From NCBI GenBank assembly GCA_007258455.2, contig VDFB02000003.1, forward strand, positions 44,202,077 to 44,266,076: a stretch of DNA of 64,000 bases, read 5' to 3'. Under the pieces are notes generated by a model. It did no database searches and was not told the DNA's origin. It was given only the letters and a program-made list of their open reading frames with translations. Both the position numbers and the translations under genes were made by a program. Of this stretch, positions 36,145-48,953 are shown in pieces (position 1 is the first letter of the stretch; the number at the start of each line of letters is the position of its first letter). Source of the stretch: Sequoia sempervirens (Eukaryota > Streptophyta > Pinopsida > Cupressales > Cupressaceae).

Positions 36145-37599
36145 ATGCCTAGGCGTCGTGTTAGAGGTCGTGGTCGAGGCCGAGGTGGTGGCCGTGGGCC
36201 AAACCGCCAGGTTACTCCCCCTCTGAGCCCTCATCAGAGTGATCAGGCAGAACATTTGGGTCCGCAGTTGGAATAGGGTAATGAGGCACAGATTCTGGAA
36301 TAGTCAGAGGTAGAGGGGTCACAGTTACGCCCTTTACTAGAGGAGGTCCTAGCTCGACTTGGACCTAGACAGGAAGTGGAACAGGAAGTGAATAGAGAAC
36401 GTGATAGATCTCCGAGGAGAGTTGATGATTCAGTGCAGCAGGATGCCATTATTGCGGGTCACATGTGAGATTTGTTGAGGGAACGCCCTCCTACATTTGA
36501 TGGATCTGGTGGTGGTTTAGAGGTAGAGACTTGGTTGCTTGATTTGGGATGATGCTTTTCAATGCATCCTTATGGCAGCAATACTCGTGCTCGTTGCGCC
36601 ATAATGCATCTTAGAGGCTTTGCCTCTACTTGGTGGCGATTGGAGGAGCAGAAGCTCCATCTAGAGATTGGTGCAGTCTCATGGGATATGTTCCTGGAGA
36701 GATTCAGAGCACGTTTCCTGTCTGAGCATTGGAGGCAGCGACGTGCGGATGAGTTTCATGATCTTCGTCAGATGGCTATGTCCGTGGAACAGTTTGAGCG
36801 CAGGTTTTATGAGCTCAAGCAATATGTAGGGATTGTGGACGATGAGTCAATGTTGGTGTAGCACTTCATCAGGGGCTTAAACTCCTGTATTAGCGGTGGA
36901 GTCAGAGTCTTTGAGCCGAAGACTATGGAGGTTGCTGTGGAGAAGGCACGAATAGTGGAAGAGAACCTTGCTATGGCATTGGGTGGACACACTGGAGTAC
37001 AGATAGGCAGTGCTCCTGTTTTAGGTTTTGGTCAGCGTGGTGGTTAGTTTCAGACAGGTGGTTCCTCTAGGAATCAACAAGCACCCATTAAGAGTGGACA
37101 ACAACAACAACGTAATCAACAAAAGAATAAGAATACACAATCTCAACAGGGTAACAATTCTCGATCTCAACATAGTGGTGGTTGGATTCAAAGAGAGAGA
37201 GATCAGAGTTGGCAACAAGTTCAACATGATCGTTTCAATCAACCAGCACATATTTCTCAGTCTGTGGTTAGTGGAGGTAGTTTTCCATGGTCTAGTGTAC
37301 CTCCAGGAGATAGAGGATTTGGGAGGAGTATAGAATGTTTCACTTGTGGTCAACAAGGTCACATTTCTCGTCAATGTCCTCAAAAAGGCACTTTTGGGTT
37401 TAGTCAAAGACCGGTGGCTTCTAAGCCAATAGTAGGAGATGCAGGAAGTTCACATAGGGTGTTTACCGCAGTGGATAACCGCCAAGTCGAGCACTAAGGT
37501 GCAGTCGAAGAGGTTACTGGTGGAGGACAAGCATCATTCTTTGGGAACCATGCACATCCTTCAACGTCAGGATTTGATCCTCAGGGATCGAGACGTTGA
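36145..37599 (+). pseudogene. Element F gag, one frame with point stops only
   Basis: Gag coats the element RNA in particles. The ATG at 36145 gives an Arg/Gly-rich start, MPRRRVRGRGRGRGGGRG. The capsid part (about 36470-36990) contains Leu-Arg-Gly-Phe-Ala-Ser-Thr-Trp-Trp and Phe-Leu-Ser-Glu-His-Trp-Arg-Gln-Arg-Arg-Ala-Asp-Glu-Phe, typical of the retrotransposon gag family. A Gln-rich linker follows, then a perfect CCHC knuckle CFTCGQQGHISRQC (37336-37377). The frame never shifts in 450 codons, but stops lie at 36274, 36301, 36466, 36550, 36859, 37045 and 37495. Each is one C-to-T change from CAG, CGA or CAA. The natural end is either 37495 or the TGA at 37597. No protease motif follows. Confidence 0.9.
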
Positions 37600-37715
37600 C
37601 TAGATATGGGTCCAGTGGGTCCCCACTAGCGAGTCTTCTATCTCTTCAAAGGACGTATTTTGGATGTGTGTTTTATTTATTTTCTATTTGAAGGCTTCCA
37701 GGAGTAAGCCTTATC

Positions 37716-37729
37716 CTAGGGGGGGAGGA
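37716..37729 (+). other. Element F polypurine tract
   Basis: ctagggggggagga directly before TGTAGTG of the 3' LTR, a textbook plus-strand primer site. Confidence 0.9.
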
Positions 37730-40700
37730 TGTAGTGTCCCTCCAGTTTAGACATACTATTTAGTTTGATTCTGCTTGTTAGATGCTTAGTTCATTGTGAT
37801 ACTATGTTGTTTCATTTCAGAGCTGATTCTGGATACTATGTTGTTTTTATTTTTGCGGATGATACATTGACATCCTGGTTATTTGGTTATGTTGGTTCGA
37901 TGATACTGTGATAGATTCATTCATGATATGGCTTATTGGTTATGATTATTGCTTATGTTATCATGTTGATATGATTGTATATGATTGATCTTGCTCATTT
38001 GTGTCGATGGATAAGACAGTGTAGCATTACTCATTCGTGAGTACCCTGCTTCGCTAAAATTCTTATTCACGGTGTGTTTTCTAACATGAGTTTATATATA
38101 CATGTTTTAACCTTGATGTTTTCCTGCAGACACAGGTACCGGGTAACGGCTCCACCTGCTTGTCAGGTTTGAGCGTACCCTAATTCACTATAAATATGTT
38201 GTCAGAGGTATTGACAGGTCCTTTTAAACCTTCGTTCATTTTCGAACGAGTATCTCTGTGTTACCCCGTGTAGCCTAGTTTGTCTTGTCATGTTCAAATA
38301 TATATTGTTTTGTGTTTGCGAATATAATATTTAATTATATTAAAATGTTTATTAATGATTTAATTTATTAAGTTAAATTAAATAAGTTATTTCTTTGTAA
38401 TGTTTTAATTAAAATAATATTATTGATGTTTTAATTGTGCAAATTGAATTGTGTGAAATAGATATTTTTAAAGCAAGATATTTTCGACGAGATAAGAATC
38501 TTTGATTGTCAATTAAAGGTTTGTCCTGATATTTTAAAGAATGAGTTGAACTGAATGAGTTATTTACAATGCAAATTGAACTATCAGTTAAAATTGAATG
38601 ATTGAATTCTTTATTGCATGAATTAATATCAAAAAAATTGGGGAATTGTGCATTCACAGGAAGATTTCTTACAGCAGCAGTTTTTAGCAATTTTGGATTC
38701 ACGGCAATTATTTTCAGAAGAATTTTTCTTTAAGATTTTGTTCACAAGCGTGTTTTGAAGTTGGCTTGATTGGAATTTCGTTGTCAAAGTCTGGAAAATT
38801 AATAGAGGAATCAGCAAAAGGTTTCAGAATTCGTTTCAGCTCGATTTTCCAGATTAACCAGGTTTTCTTCTTTTTAAGTTTCTGTAAAATTTCTTCAATG
38901 AACGTTGTGGAAAAATTATAGTTTTCCAAACCTGCATATAGAACAGAAAAATTGTTAGAATTAAGTGATCAAGTGTGATTGAAATATAGTTAAAATAAGA
39001 TGTTAAGTATTCAAGGAAATAGAATTTAGCATATAGTCTTAGAACTGAAAACAGATTTTGATATCTTCTGAATATCCATTGTTTTATTGAAATGTCTGAT
39101 CTAGAATGAAGAACGAAATATAGGAATAATTATAAGTTTGATATCTTGAAAAAAATTAGACAACACAATTTGGGGGTTGAATCTCTAAGTTCATCATTGT
39201 CGTCTCTTTTATTTCTTCCTTTTCTCCAAACTAGTAATTATGATCTCCCTGGTAATGGCACTGCCTTTATGAGATTGAAATCTTAAGTTCATGAACTCAT
39301 TTGGTTATTTAGGAAATGTTCTAGAATGTATTTTTCTATGTTTTGTACACCCCTTTTCCCCAAATTTGTGCCATAAGTAAATTTATATATATAAATATCA
39401 TTTGTAATCACCAGTCGCTTAAGTCTCTTTCATACGCCCTTACTTTGTTTCTTTCTAAATGATGTCGTATGAATCTGATAATATACTATGACTTATAAAG
39501 TTTTATCTCTGTAGATTATGTCTGAAACTTCTGAATAATCTTGGGTATTGGTATATCCATAATCTTAAACCTGTAGATCACTACTTTACAATCCTGTTGT
39601 AACCTGACTTTAAGATCTACGCACAGCCTTTACCTAACACATGGTAACTACAAAATAAACATCTTTTGTTGCTTAACCTATTTCCTCACAGAAATGGCAT
39701 TGTATTTTAGCAGGGCGTAAGATATTTAAAATACTCCTGAGAATATTACCTTGATACGTCCTTACTAAATGTTACCAGATTGTTTCTTAATCGCCATTCT
39801 AATGGTGAATATAGAGAAAGATAGCGCTGCACTGCTTCTGGTATCTTTGATTAACTTTTGATTTGTAAATTTCAATAATTATTGGTATTTGAGAATTTTT
39901 GTCAAACAACTTGCTGAGTTAAGCGTCGATTGTCATTCTTCCTTTCTGATCTTATTTAAGTTTACCAGTAATTATTCCTGATGACCATGTGCATGGAGCG
40001 CAAGGAATGTTTCAAGATTTATGTGTTCATATCGCATCTTTCTTGTAATACCCGATTCTTGTTTATCTGTTTTTATGAAATATGTGCTAATGGTAGTATA
40101 ATATTTATGCATGCGTCCTGAAGATTACCCACAGTTTTGATTTCATTTTTTTTGTTTTTATCTGAAAACTATTAATCTATGCCTAGTATGCACTCTCTCT
40201 CTCTGCATGTAATAGTCACGGAAAGTCTCTTGAATAGATAACTGTCTGAAAGATTCTTACTGAATGTAAATATTAGTTAAGTGGAGTCCATAAAGACAAA
40301 GAAAAGATATTTAAGATTTTAAGATTTATGTATATTAAATATTTGTAATAACAGTGCGTTGAGTTGTATATATTAAGTGATTGAATTACCTTTATATAAA
40401 GATTATACTTTACCTTTATTAAAATGTAATTAAATACTTTATTTTTAAATTGTATGAAGTATATATATTAATATTCTTAGTTTGCTTATTAAGAATTTTC
40501 AATTCCTTAAGTTAAGTTAATTGAAAATTATTAGATGTATATAGATTATAATGTGGATGATGATATCTTCATTTTATTAAAAGCTTGAGAAGTGAATTTG
40601 TGATGATAAGATTTTAAATTTTCCAATTTATGAAGATTGAAAATATGAATTGTGGAGTTGTGTTCTAGCTGTAAATGAGTGTATTTACATTATGTTATAG

Positions 40701-41974
40701 AGGTGTGTTTTATTTTATCTACACCGAGACTAGAAAAGTGAATATCAAATCGACAAGTTTATTACACTCTTATTTTGTTGTTTTATTTATCATGTTTGTT
40801 TTCTTGGGGGTATAGCATTTATATTTTATTGTTGACCTAATAGACTTCTTGGAGGCTAAGGTCTATTCCTAGTGGAAGATGTAAACCTTTGTGGTTGTGA
40901 ATTTTATGCTTGATAGATACCCTTGATCTTTATGTCTAGTCATGTTATAGTGAGAGTGGCTTGTGTTAGGGGCCGAAATCCTATAGTGACTGTCTGGGTA
41001 ACCTAACGTAGGTGTGTTAATTAAGTGATAACCTAACTAATATATTAGGGGTTGGGTAGTTCTAAACACTAAATTAGATAATGGTATGCCTCGCCTACTT
41101 CTTAACGCTCGTTTAGGTTGAGAAAAGGCTGAGAAGGCCTGGAATGGCAAGTCGCCATCTTGTCCTCTTGAAAGATATAACGACACCGCATTAGTCTACA
41201 TAGGGGCCGGGAATCGGTAGAGGCTACCAGGGTAACTCTTGGAGAGGGTCGGTAGTCTAGGAAGATTCACCAGGGTAACCTATCCCGACAATGTGATGAC
41301 ACTCTCTTAGTCTATATCATGATGGTGTTTCCTTTTGTTGAGATTTCAATTTAATGTAACTTGATACTGAGATTTTATCCGTTTTGTTTTGTAAACGTTA
41401 TGTCGTAATGTGAATTGTAAACCCCGTAAATGTAATGTTATGTCTTCTTTGTTTGTGGACCTATCAATTATCTCCTAGCACGGAGGGAGTGGACCTTTGG
41501 GTTCCACGTGGTCGAGAGGAAACTGTGCTACACCTTTCTTAGAACTTTCTTGCAGTTGATCCTATGCTTGCAGTAGGTTCCAGTTACTACTTTGTTCGTG
41601 ACTGTTGATGCGGAGCTTGTTCATGGATATTGTATCAAATGTCAAATGAACACTATATGTTTTGTAAATTTATCTCTTGTATAAGAGTGTACTGATTGTA
41701 CCACCTTTGATATATGGAGATTCTTTGAAATCTCACTTTATGTAAAATGGTCATTTGGGATATTTGATTGTATGTAGTTTTATAAACTGGATCTTACATG
41801 AAATCAAATTTGTACTTTTGTTGATGATCAATGTGTTGATTTTATTTATTAAGTTTATGTAATGTCTTGGAAACTTTATTGCAATTGTGTAATTAATTAT
41901 CTTTTAAAAAAAAATTATTTGGTTAACTTTGCTTTTTACACTTTGTTATAATGTAACTAAGGTGGGGCGTTACA
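37730..41974 (+). repeat. Element F 3' LTR
   Basis: 4245 bp partner of the 5' LTR, with TATAAATA at 38189-38196 and an intact CACGTG (about 41505-41510). Read on the minus strand its last bases add a short tail to the disrupted gag frame of H. Confidence 0.92.
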
Positions 41975-42990
41975 TTCCATCTCATCCTTCTTGTTCTTTG
42001 AACCACTTTCCCTTGCACATTTTCCAGAGTTAGTAGACACAGATTTATTCTCTAAGGCTAAAAACAAGCAATCATCATTATCACCCTCAAAATCAGACTC
42101 ATCATCAAAAATTCTACAATCTTCTCTAACATAATACAACTTCTTTAACTTCTTGTCCTTTATGTATTTATTATCCCTTTTCTTCTTATGTACAACTCTA
42201 TTTGGACATATTGAAGCATAGTGACCAATATTTCCACAACTGAAACATTTAAAAGGAAACATACCTTTGTACTTACCAGTACCTTTATTCAACTTCATTG
42301 TAAAATTTTCTTCTAACTCCTTTGAATCATCACTATCTAGATCATCCTCTATCTTTGTAGCTTTAAAAGTAGATTCATTCTTCTCCTCTTTCTTTCCAAA
42401 TTTCCTCATCTCAAATGCAGACAAGGTGCCAAATAGTTGTTCTTTAGTAAACTTCTTAGGATCATACACTTCTTCAATAGCTGAAACCTTATCACTATAA
42501 CTCTCCAATAGACTCATCAAAATATTCTCCATCACATCTTCATCAGTCAGGGTACCACCTTGAATTCTCACTTCATTCACTGCAATATCAACTCTCTAAA
42601 AATTGCTTGCAATATCTTCACCTTCTTCCATTTTCAAGTTCTCATATCTAAGCTTAGTTGTTAGCTTCTTTGACAATTTCACTCTATCATTTCCCTCATA
42701 GATATCTTCAAACTTTTTTCCATACTTCATAAGCAGTACCCAAAGAAATAACTTTTGTTCACTCAGTTTTACATAAGGCCCTATAGATTGCATACATCGC
42801 TTTCTCATTTTCCTCATAGATAGAAATCTCATCAGCAGAAGTAGGACCACTTGTTGGTGCAACATACTCCATCTCAACAACCTTCCAATTCTTGTAACCA
42901 AGAGAGATTATGCAACCTCTCATTTACACTTTCCAATTGTTGTAATCAGATCCATCAAACATAGGGATTGCCAATTTATGGGCCATTGGA
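41975..42990 (-). pseudogene. Element H gag, broken and cut by element F
   Basis: Copia-type gag. The N-terminus (about 42940-42990) reads Ile-Pro-Met-Phe-Asp-Gly-Ser-Asp-Tyr-Asn-Asn-Trp-Lys, the usual Copia gag opening. Frames then shift through 42596-42901. Bases 41975-42580 are one clean stretch with Leu-Leu-Glu-Ser-Tyr-Ser-Asp-Lys-Val, an acidic linker, and the knuckle CFSCGNIGHYASIC (about 42202-42243). It runs without stop into the TTCCA duplication of F. Joined across F, the next codons are the integrase remnant at 31728. Confidence 0.87.
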
Positions 42991-43029
42991 TCTACCTCAA
43001 GCAGTTTAGCTCTTCACGAAGGAACCAAA

Positions 43030-43041
43030 GCTATGATACTA
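43030..43041 (-). other. Element H primer-binding site
   Basis: Plus-strand gctatgatacta, two mismatches from gctctgatacca, two bases before the 5' LTR at 43044. Confidence 0.7.
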
Positions 43042-43043
43042 AT

Positions 43044-44518
43044 TGTTGAAAGGTGCAAGACAACTGAGGGGGGGTTGAATCAATTGTCACCAAACTCAAT
43101 CTCAAATCTCAAATAGTTATCAACTTCAAATCCACTTAGTTTTGTTTTTAAATATGAACATGAAATGCATATAACAAAAAGAAATATCAACACAAAAAAC
43201 ACCAAATTTACATGGAAAACCCAATAAGGGAAAAACCACGATGAGGATTAGCTCACAATATAAAGTAATTCCAAAACCTATTACAAAGAGGGTCGCTGCA
43301 AGAGGGCTCACTGCCCAGAAAGGACTCACTGTTTGGATACAAGGCTCACTGCCTATAGATATGACTCACTCTCCAGAAGGAGGCTCACTACCTATAGATA
43401 CAACAAATAACAGAAAAATCCACCACAACAGATTACACACATCTACAACCTTGATCAGTAGAATTGCAAACACCGTCAACTCACTGCTTTTAAGAGTCTA
43501 ACACATTAAAATATTGTTTCCTCAATTCACTTTCATACACTCTGATTCTTACACTTGTGGCATACTTGATCAATTGATTCAAAAAAACTCAACTTGTCAT
43601 ATATTTATACCATCTTCAACCTTAGAAACTTTCTCCAAGTTCAACTACACACACTTCAATTGCAAATTCAAATTAGCTCAGAAACTCAACATTCCCATGG
43701 TGAAAGAGAATGATAGTAGATCAAACCAAGACCCAAAAAATGTCTCGAATCAATCACACACTTCCTTAATTAACACTTATCCTTCATATGAAGTGTAAAC
43801 ACCAAGTTGGCCAAACCTAATGAAAACACAAATGAACTTTGAAGTACACGCTTCAATAATGAGAAGATAACATGCAGACCACATAGCACGCTTCACCATA
43901 CACTAGAACACATCTCAGATGCCTTCAGACTCATCCGCAGCAAATGAAACAACCTTCAACCACATAACACTCTCCATCAGTCCATCTGGACTATAAAAAT
44001 ACACACAGGAACTCTGAAACTCAACTTTCAGAGCACCAAACCATGAACACCTTTGTCAAAACAAAGATAACACCTTAACAAGCCTTCTACCAAATCTGAA
44101 AGACCTAAAGAAAACTAGCAGAGGACTATGGAGGAGTAGAAACATCTCTCCTTGTCCATAGACAAACAACTCTGCCAAACCAATTCACACATCAGTGAAC
44201 ACAACTTTCACTCTCCATCAAACCAGAAACCACAAATTAGGATATACCACCAATAGATGCCCATAAACAACACTTCATATCTGCACAAGCATAGGATCAA
44301 CACATAAGAAATGTGGAGCACAAACCAAAGCACATTCTAAACACATACAACTCTATCTTCACTCAACACACTTGCAACACCACAAAGATAGCTCCATGTA
44401 CTCACAACATCTCAATAGCATCTCAACTATAAATGCACAACTTGCAACATCATGTACTATGTTGACATCAATGACAACATTAATGACAACACCACCAAAC
44501 ATACTCATACTTGTAACA
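43044..44518 (-). repeat. Element H 5' LTR
   Basis: 1475-bp partner of 27988-29475, about 92% alike by eye, with the same TATA position (43600-43609). Confidence 0.87.
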
Positions 44519-45211
44519 GTTTTGGATGGTTATAGGTAATTGTGATTAATTGTTCATGTATTAGATATTTTTTATACATTGTATCAATTTGTTGCTTATA
44601 TAAGATGTGCATTGTGAAGTGGTGTAACATATTGAGTTTATTACTAAGGTTTCTTTGGATGTATTTTAATGATATTGTTTATGTGTTATGAAATTTAAAA
44701 GGAATGGTTAGTATGTATGATCTACAATGATGGATGTATGTTTCTATGTAAAACAAAGGAAATAACTTAATAAAATAGCCACTATACTTGTATTTGTTAC
44801 TTCATGGTTCTTTAGTTATTTTTTTTATTTCTTCAAGCTAATCTAATGGAGGAAAATGATAGGATCCTTTGATGTGTGGGTTCAAAATCCACTCCCACTA
44901 TGTAGCATGATCTTGAGAGAGTTTAATATAGTTGGCAAGAATTTATCTTGGAATTACATTATTGTATTTGCATATCCTAGGATATTATACCTCTATTGTT
45001 TATGTGATGGTTTGGTAATTTTTCATGTGTACTTATGGCTATTTTATGGATTTTCATTATTATCCACTATATTATTGGATCATGTATTCATGGTTTAGTT
45101 GCATCATTAGAAATTATCATTGGATGCAATATTTAGCATATCTTATATTGAAATTTTATAAAATTTATCATGAGATAATCTTTGTACATTCTTTTGTATG
45201 CATGAATCATT
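44519..45211. other. Non-coding interval between H and D
   Basis: AT-rich with no recognised motif. Two overlapping plus-strand frames (44856-45098 and 45025-45225) are rich in Tyr, Leu and Ile, as expected by chance in AT-rich DNA. The last five bases (TCATT, 45207-45211) are the target-site duplication of D. Confidence 0.5.
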
Positions 45212-45645
45212 TGTTAGAATTGTGAAAAATCATGAGCCATGGGATCAAACAACAAACAAAGACACCTTCCATGCAAGAGATCTGTAAACAATATATGCAA
45301 TATTCCTCAACAAGAAAAAGCTACAAAATGAACCTCAATAATCTTCAAGGAAAACAAGAGTTCTCAAAGGTTGAGAGTTCGAGAGAACCAAAGAGATAAT
45401 ACAATGAGGGTTGAGTGCTATATAGGAGCAACCCTAAATGGTAAAGGGATTAGATCGGGACAAGTTTCAACATCACATGCGATGAGACAGAATGATCTAA
45501 TAATAGCTCACTTCAGTTAACATAGAAAAGCACTTAGTTAACTGAATAAAGAACTCCTAATTTTAGCTTAAGTGCATGAGAATAAATTAGACTAATATTA
45601 ATTAAAGATTAATTAATTATTAGATAATGCATGATTAATCTAACA
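45212..45645 (-). repeat. Element D 3' LTR
   Basis: 434 bp, directly followed by the polypurine complement. About 90% alike to 48954-49388. Confidence 0.9.
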
Positions 45646-45663
45646 CCCCCCCTTGAGATGAAC
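45646..45663 (-). other. Element D polypurine tract
   Basis: Minus-strand gttcatctcaaggggggg immediately before the LTR start TGTTAGATTA. Confidence 0.8.
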
Positions 45664-45850
45664 TTAGGGAGTAGCTAAAAACCATAAAAATGAGAATGCA
45701 TGATGGGTCTCGAAAAACAAGGCCTGGTGAGGTACCCATATACAAACAAAAGATCTCTCAAAACTAGACAAAAAAATGATATGGTGTTGAAATGAAGAAA
45801 CTCCTTTGAAAAAAATGATGATCATCTGGAACTCAAAGATATAAATGCAA

Positions 45851-46228
45851 GATCAAGGAGATAATAATATGCATGAGTTCCCCCAACGACACTACTCAAA
45901 TCAGATGGAAAACAAAGGAAAACATCTAGAAGTCAAAGATACAGGTGGTATATGAATTTGTATGAGAGACCCTAATGACAATACTCAACATGCAAGATGC
46001 AAGTAAAAAACATAGGTTTCAAATAGTCTAAAGAACACTAATCAAGAGAGACAATAATCTGCATGAGTTTCCCCAATGACACCACATGAGTTAGATGAAA
46101 AACAAAGGCAAACATTTGGAACTCAAAGATACAAATGGTACATGAATTTTCATGAGTGACCCTAATGACACTACTCAACATGTAAGAAGCAAGTTAAAAA
46201 TACAGGTACCAATAGTCTCTAGTCAAAT
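45851..46228. repeat. Direct tandem repeat inside D, about 189-bp unit, two copies
   Basis: Copy one starts gatcaaggagataataat (45851) and copy two atcaagagagacaataatc (46041). Both continue with gcatgagtt[ct]cccca, a 'gaaaacaaagg(a/c)aaac' run, 'gaccctaatgaca' and 'caacatg(c/t)aag'. Part of a third unit (gaactcaaagatataaatg) lies just upstream at about 45830. No protein is encoded; it may be structural RNA or spacer of the element. Confidence 0.75.
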
Positions 46229-48941
46229 GAAAATGGAAGGTTGCCTCCAAAAAATAGGAATGCAAGAGTGTCCATATGGTAAGTGTTTCATCTCATCGAA
46301 ATGCAAGGTAACCAATCGTTGATGTACACTAAATCTGAAAGTACATAGGAACAAGAACTAGATACATATATCACTCAAACATGAATCTAAGGAAGCATTA
46401 GCACCAATAGTAGAAACTCGCCATAATGCTAAAAAGGGAGAGCCAAGAAAAATAAACTAAAACTATGTGAAACGAAGAATTGCATGTAGGAGAAACAACC
46501 TGTAAATAAAAGGGTGTGCAAACTAAGGCACACATGCATGAAGCAAGAATCATTGGGATTCACTATTGTCATGGAAGGGACACTCACTTGACAAAGGTGT
46601 GATGGAAAACCAAAGGAAACCATCAACCCCCCATGGCACTTTATATCATAGTGCACATACAAAACACACAACAGGATGTACAAAATCCCTAAAAAAGTAT
46701 ACACCAAAATGGAACTTTATCTTAGTGCATCTACAAAAGAGAATGTGCATGAAAAATATGTCTACATTTCCCAAATAGGACAAAATACTATAAATACATA
46801 TAGAAAATTCAAAAATGAGTCATTCCATGCAAATTAAAAGTTTCCAAGAGCTAAGACGTCCAATTAATTCACCAAAGTGATGAAAACACAAAAATCTAAA
46901 TAAAATGCACCTAGAGAGAAATGTAGAAAAGGTGCATAGATGGATGTGAAGAGCTCTGAAAGACAGTTCCAATGCTACTAGAATCATGAAAAATGGAGAA
47001 ATTGGTCAAAATTTATGAGCTTGACACTAAAAACAACACCTCTTATTTCAATAGCTTGTAGAAAGCACCAACAATAAAAATAGGTGATGAGACCCACACC
47101 ACTGGAAATTTGGTGGAACTAGCTTTCTGATGATCTCTCATTTACTAAATTTTGATACCGTATGCATGTTATGGCCAAAATTTTAAAAAGTACCTCTTTT
47201 AGGGAACAAGAAGGGTCAAAAGGGGCCAAGTCAATTGTCGTGTTGTTGATGTCATGCTAACATTAGTATGACATTAGTAGAATATTCCCAGTAGCTGAAA
47301 AAAATCTACGCCCCCTGCAAAAATCGATGAACGAAATATTCTTTGCGGCATGCCAAAATATTCTAAAAGAATCTGGAATCTACACAATCACCAAGAAATT
47401 TTTGAGGTGGCTGAAAAAAATGTAGCTATCACAAAATTGCTCAGAAAACTGAGAACCGCCGACGAATTTTGGTGCAGCTAGAAAAGGTTGGAAACTGGCG
47501 AGATAGGGGTCGTCGATTGGCTTGGTAAGGTTTTCAAATGACTCTGGATGTCGTTGACGAGATTTCCATCACCAATAGGGGTGGTACAGCCCCAAAAGTA
47601 TTAATTACCTGTGGGTACCCCCAATATACCCACCCCCAAAAACTTTTAAAAAAACCTTTTTTAATAATTTTTTTTTTGTAAATTCTTAAATAAAGAATTT
47701 TTAAAAAAATACAAAGAGATTAATTTATTTTTTTTCCACAAAAGGCACTTAGCCCATATATTTATATTAATATATGTAGAATTTACAATATCATAGTATG
47801 TGTATCCAAAGTATAATATTAGATTTGAAACATCTAACCCTTCTATCCTTTCTGACAAACCTTCTAATGAAGCTCCTATGACATAACAAAGACTATTAGA
47901 AACACAATTACAAACCCTTACATTGCTATGGGAAGCCTTTCATAAAGCCATAAGTAGTCATATACAAAATTATGTACCTTGTACTAAAATTTACAAACGA
48001 TATTACTAGCATAATAAGCCATATGCAGATATACTTATGGCAGCCCACATACCCAATTCAAATCAAACCTAGTGATTGTAACAAATCAAAAACATACAAA
48101 TATATGCTACCCACATGCCCATATACAAATTTACATTCTGAAGCCACAATCAAAAAGATCGAAAATACGGCACTAACAAGTTTGTTTCCATTTAAGAGAA
48201 ACCATGAACTTGTCCATTCTTCCCTTGGCATACTAGGACAAACTAGCTCCACCGAGACTTCATTTTCATCCTAATACTCTTGCATATGAGTAGATTTGAG
48301 GAGATTTATGACCAGAGGAGCATTAAGATTGAAAGTGAATATAGGCTAATAAGAACACATGTGAGGTCGAGGGACGAAGTCATCAAAAGCCAATGACAAT
48401 TAAGTAGCATGGTCGTGTGTTAAAAAATTTAACACAGTTGTGACCCTTGTGTGAATTTTCTCCACAAGATCTATGAGATTCAAAAAAAATCAGCCAACCT
48501 TTATTTTTGAAGTTTTTCCTCGAACGGCATGCAAGAATCTATACAAGGGCCATACGAGCTCCTATACAAAAAAAAATTCCTTAGAAGCTCCCAACATTGA
48601 AATAGGGAAAATTTATAGTCAAAATTTATCGAATTGACCTCTTGAATCCAACAGTGAGGTCCTTTTTGTGCCAAAATGCACCAAAAACACAGCTACCCTC
48701 CAGATCTGAGAAAAAAGAAACCACTCAAATCCTCGCAGATCTGACCTCAGGAGTCCAAATCAAGCCAAACAAAAGGAAAATCTAACTTACTCAACAACTC
48801 TACATCCAATAAATGGAAGATTGTATTTTGGTCCCATATGCACAAAAATTTGCAAAAAGAAGTCAAGGGGATTCAGATCTAAAGTTTGTAACCCTTGTTA
48901 AAGAAAACATCATGAATTAGGAAGGAGTTCATTGAATTGGG

Positions 48942-48953
48942 GCTCTGATACCA
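48942..48953 (-). other. Element D primer-binding site
   Basis: Plus-strand gctctgatacca, exact complement of TGGTATCAGAGC, touching the 5' LTR edge with no spacer. Confidence 0.92.

Larger units (their letters stand above)
31734..41974 (+). mobile_element. Element F: gag-only Gypsy element with giant LTRs
   Basis: A 10.2-kb plus-strand insertion in H. LTRs are 31734-35996 (4263 bp) and 37730-41974 (4245 bp), both starting TGTAGTGTCCCTCC and ending GGGGCGTTACA. It is flanked by a perfect TTCCA duplication (31729-31733 and 41975-41979). The 1.73-kb interior holds PBS, one gag frame and a polypurine tract, with no pol. LTRs make up over 80% of the length. The copies differ by only a few substitutions per 150 bases by eye and a few small indels, so this is probably the youngest insertion here. 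It is related to G, which shares LTR blocks. Confidence 0.93.
27988..44518 (-). mobile_element. Element H: Ty1/Copia element, degenerate and internally deleted
   Basis: Minus-strand Copia element with LTRs 27988-29475 and 43044-44518 (1488 and 1475 bp, TGTTGAAAGG...CTTG[CT]AACA). The order on the minus strand is PBS, gag, a residual integrase C-terminus, RT, RNase H and a polypurine tract. Integrase before RT marks Copia. Element F (31734-41974) interrupts it. The flanking five bases are TTTTT (27983-27987) and GTTTT (44519-44523), a near match only. Without F it is about 6.3 kb. Protease and the integrase core are absent. Confidence 0.88.

Noticed and set aside
36243..36449. Minus-strand frame opposite F gag
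   Set aside because: It is the shadow of the Arg/Gly-rich gag N-terminus on the other strand.
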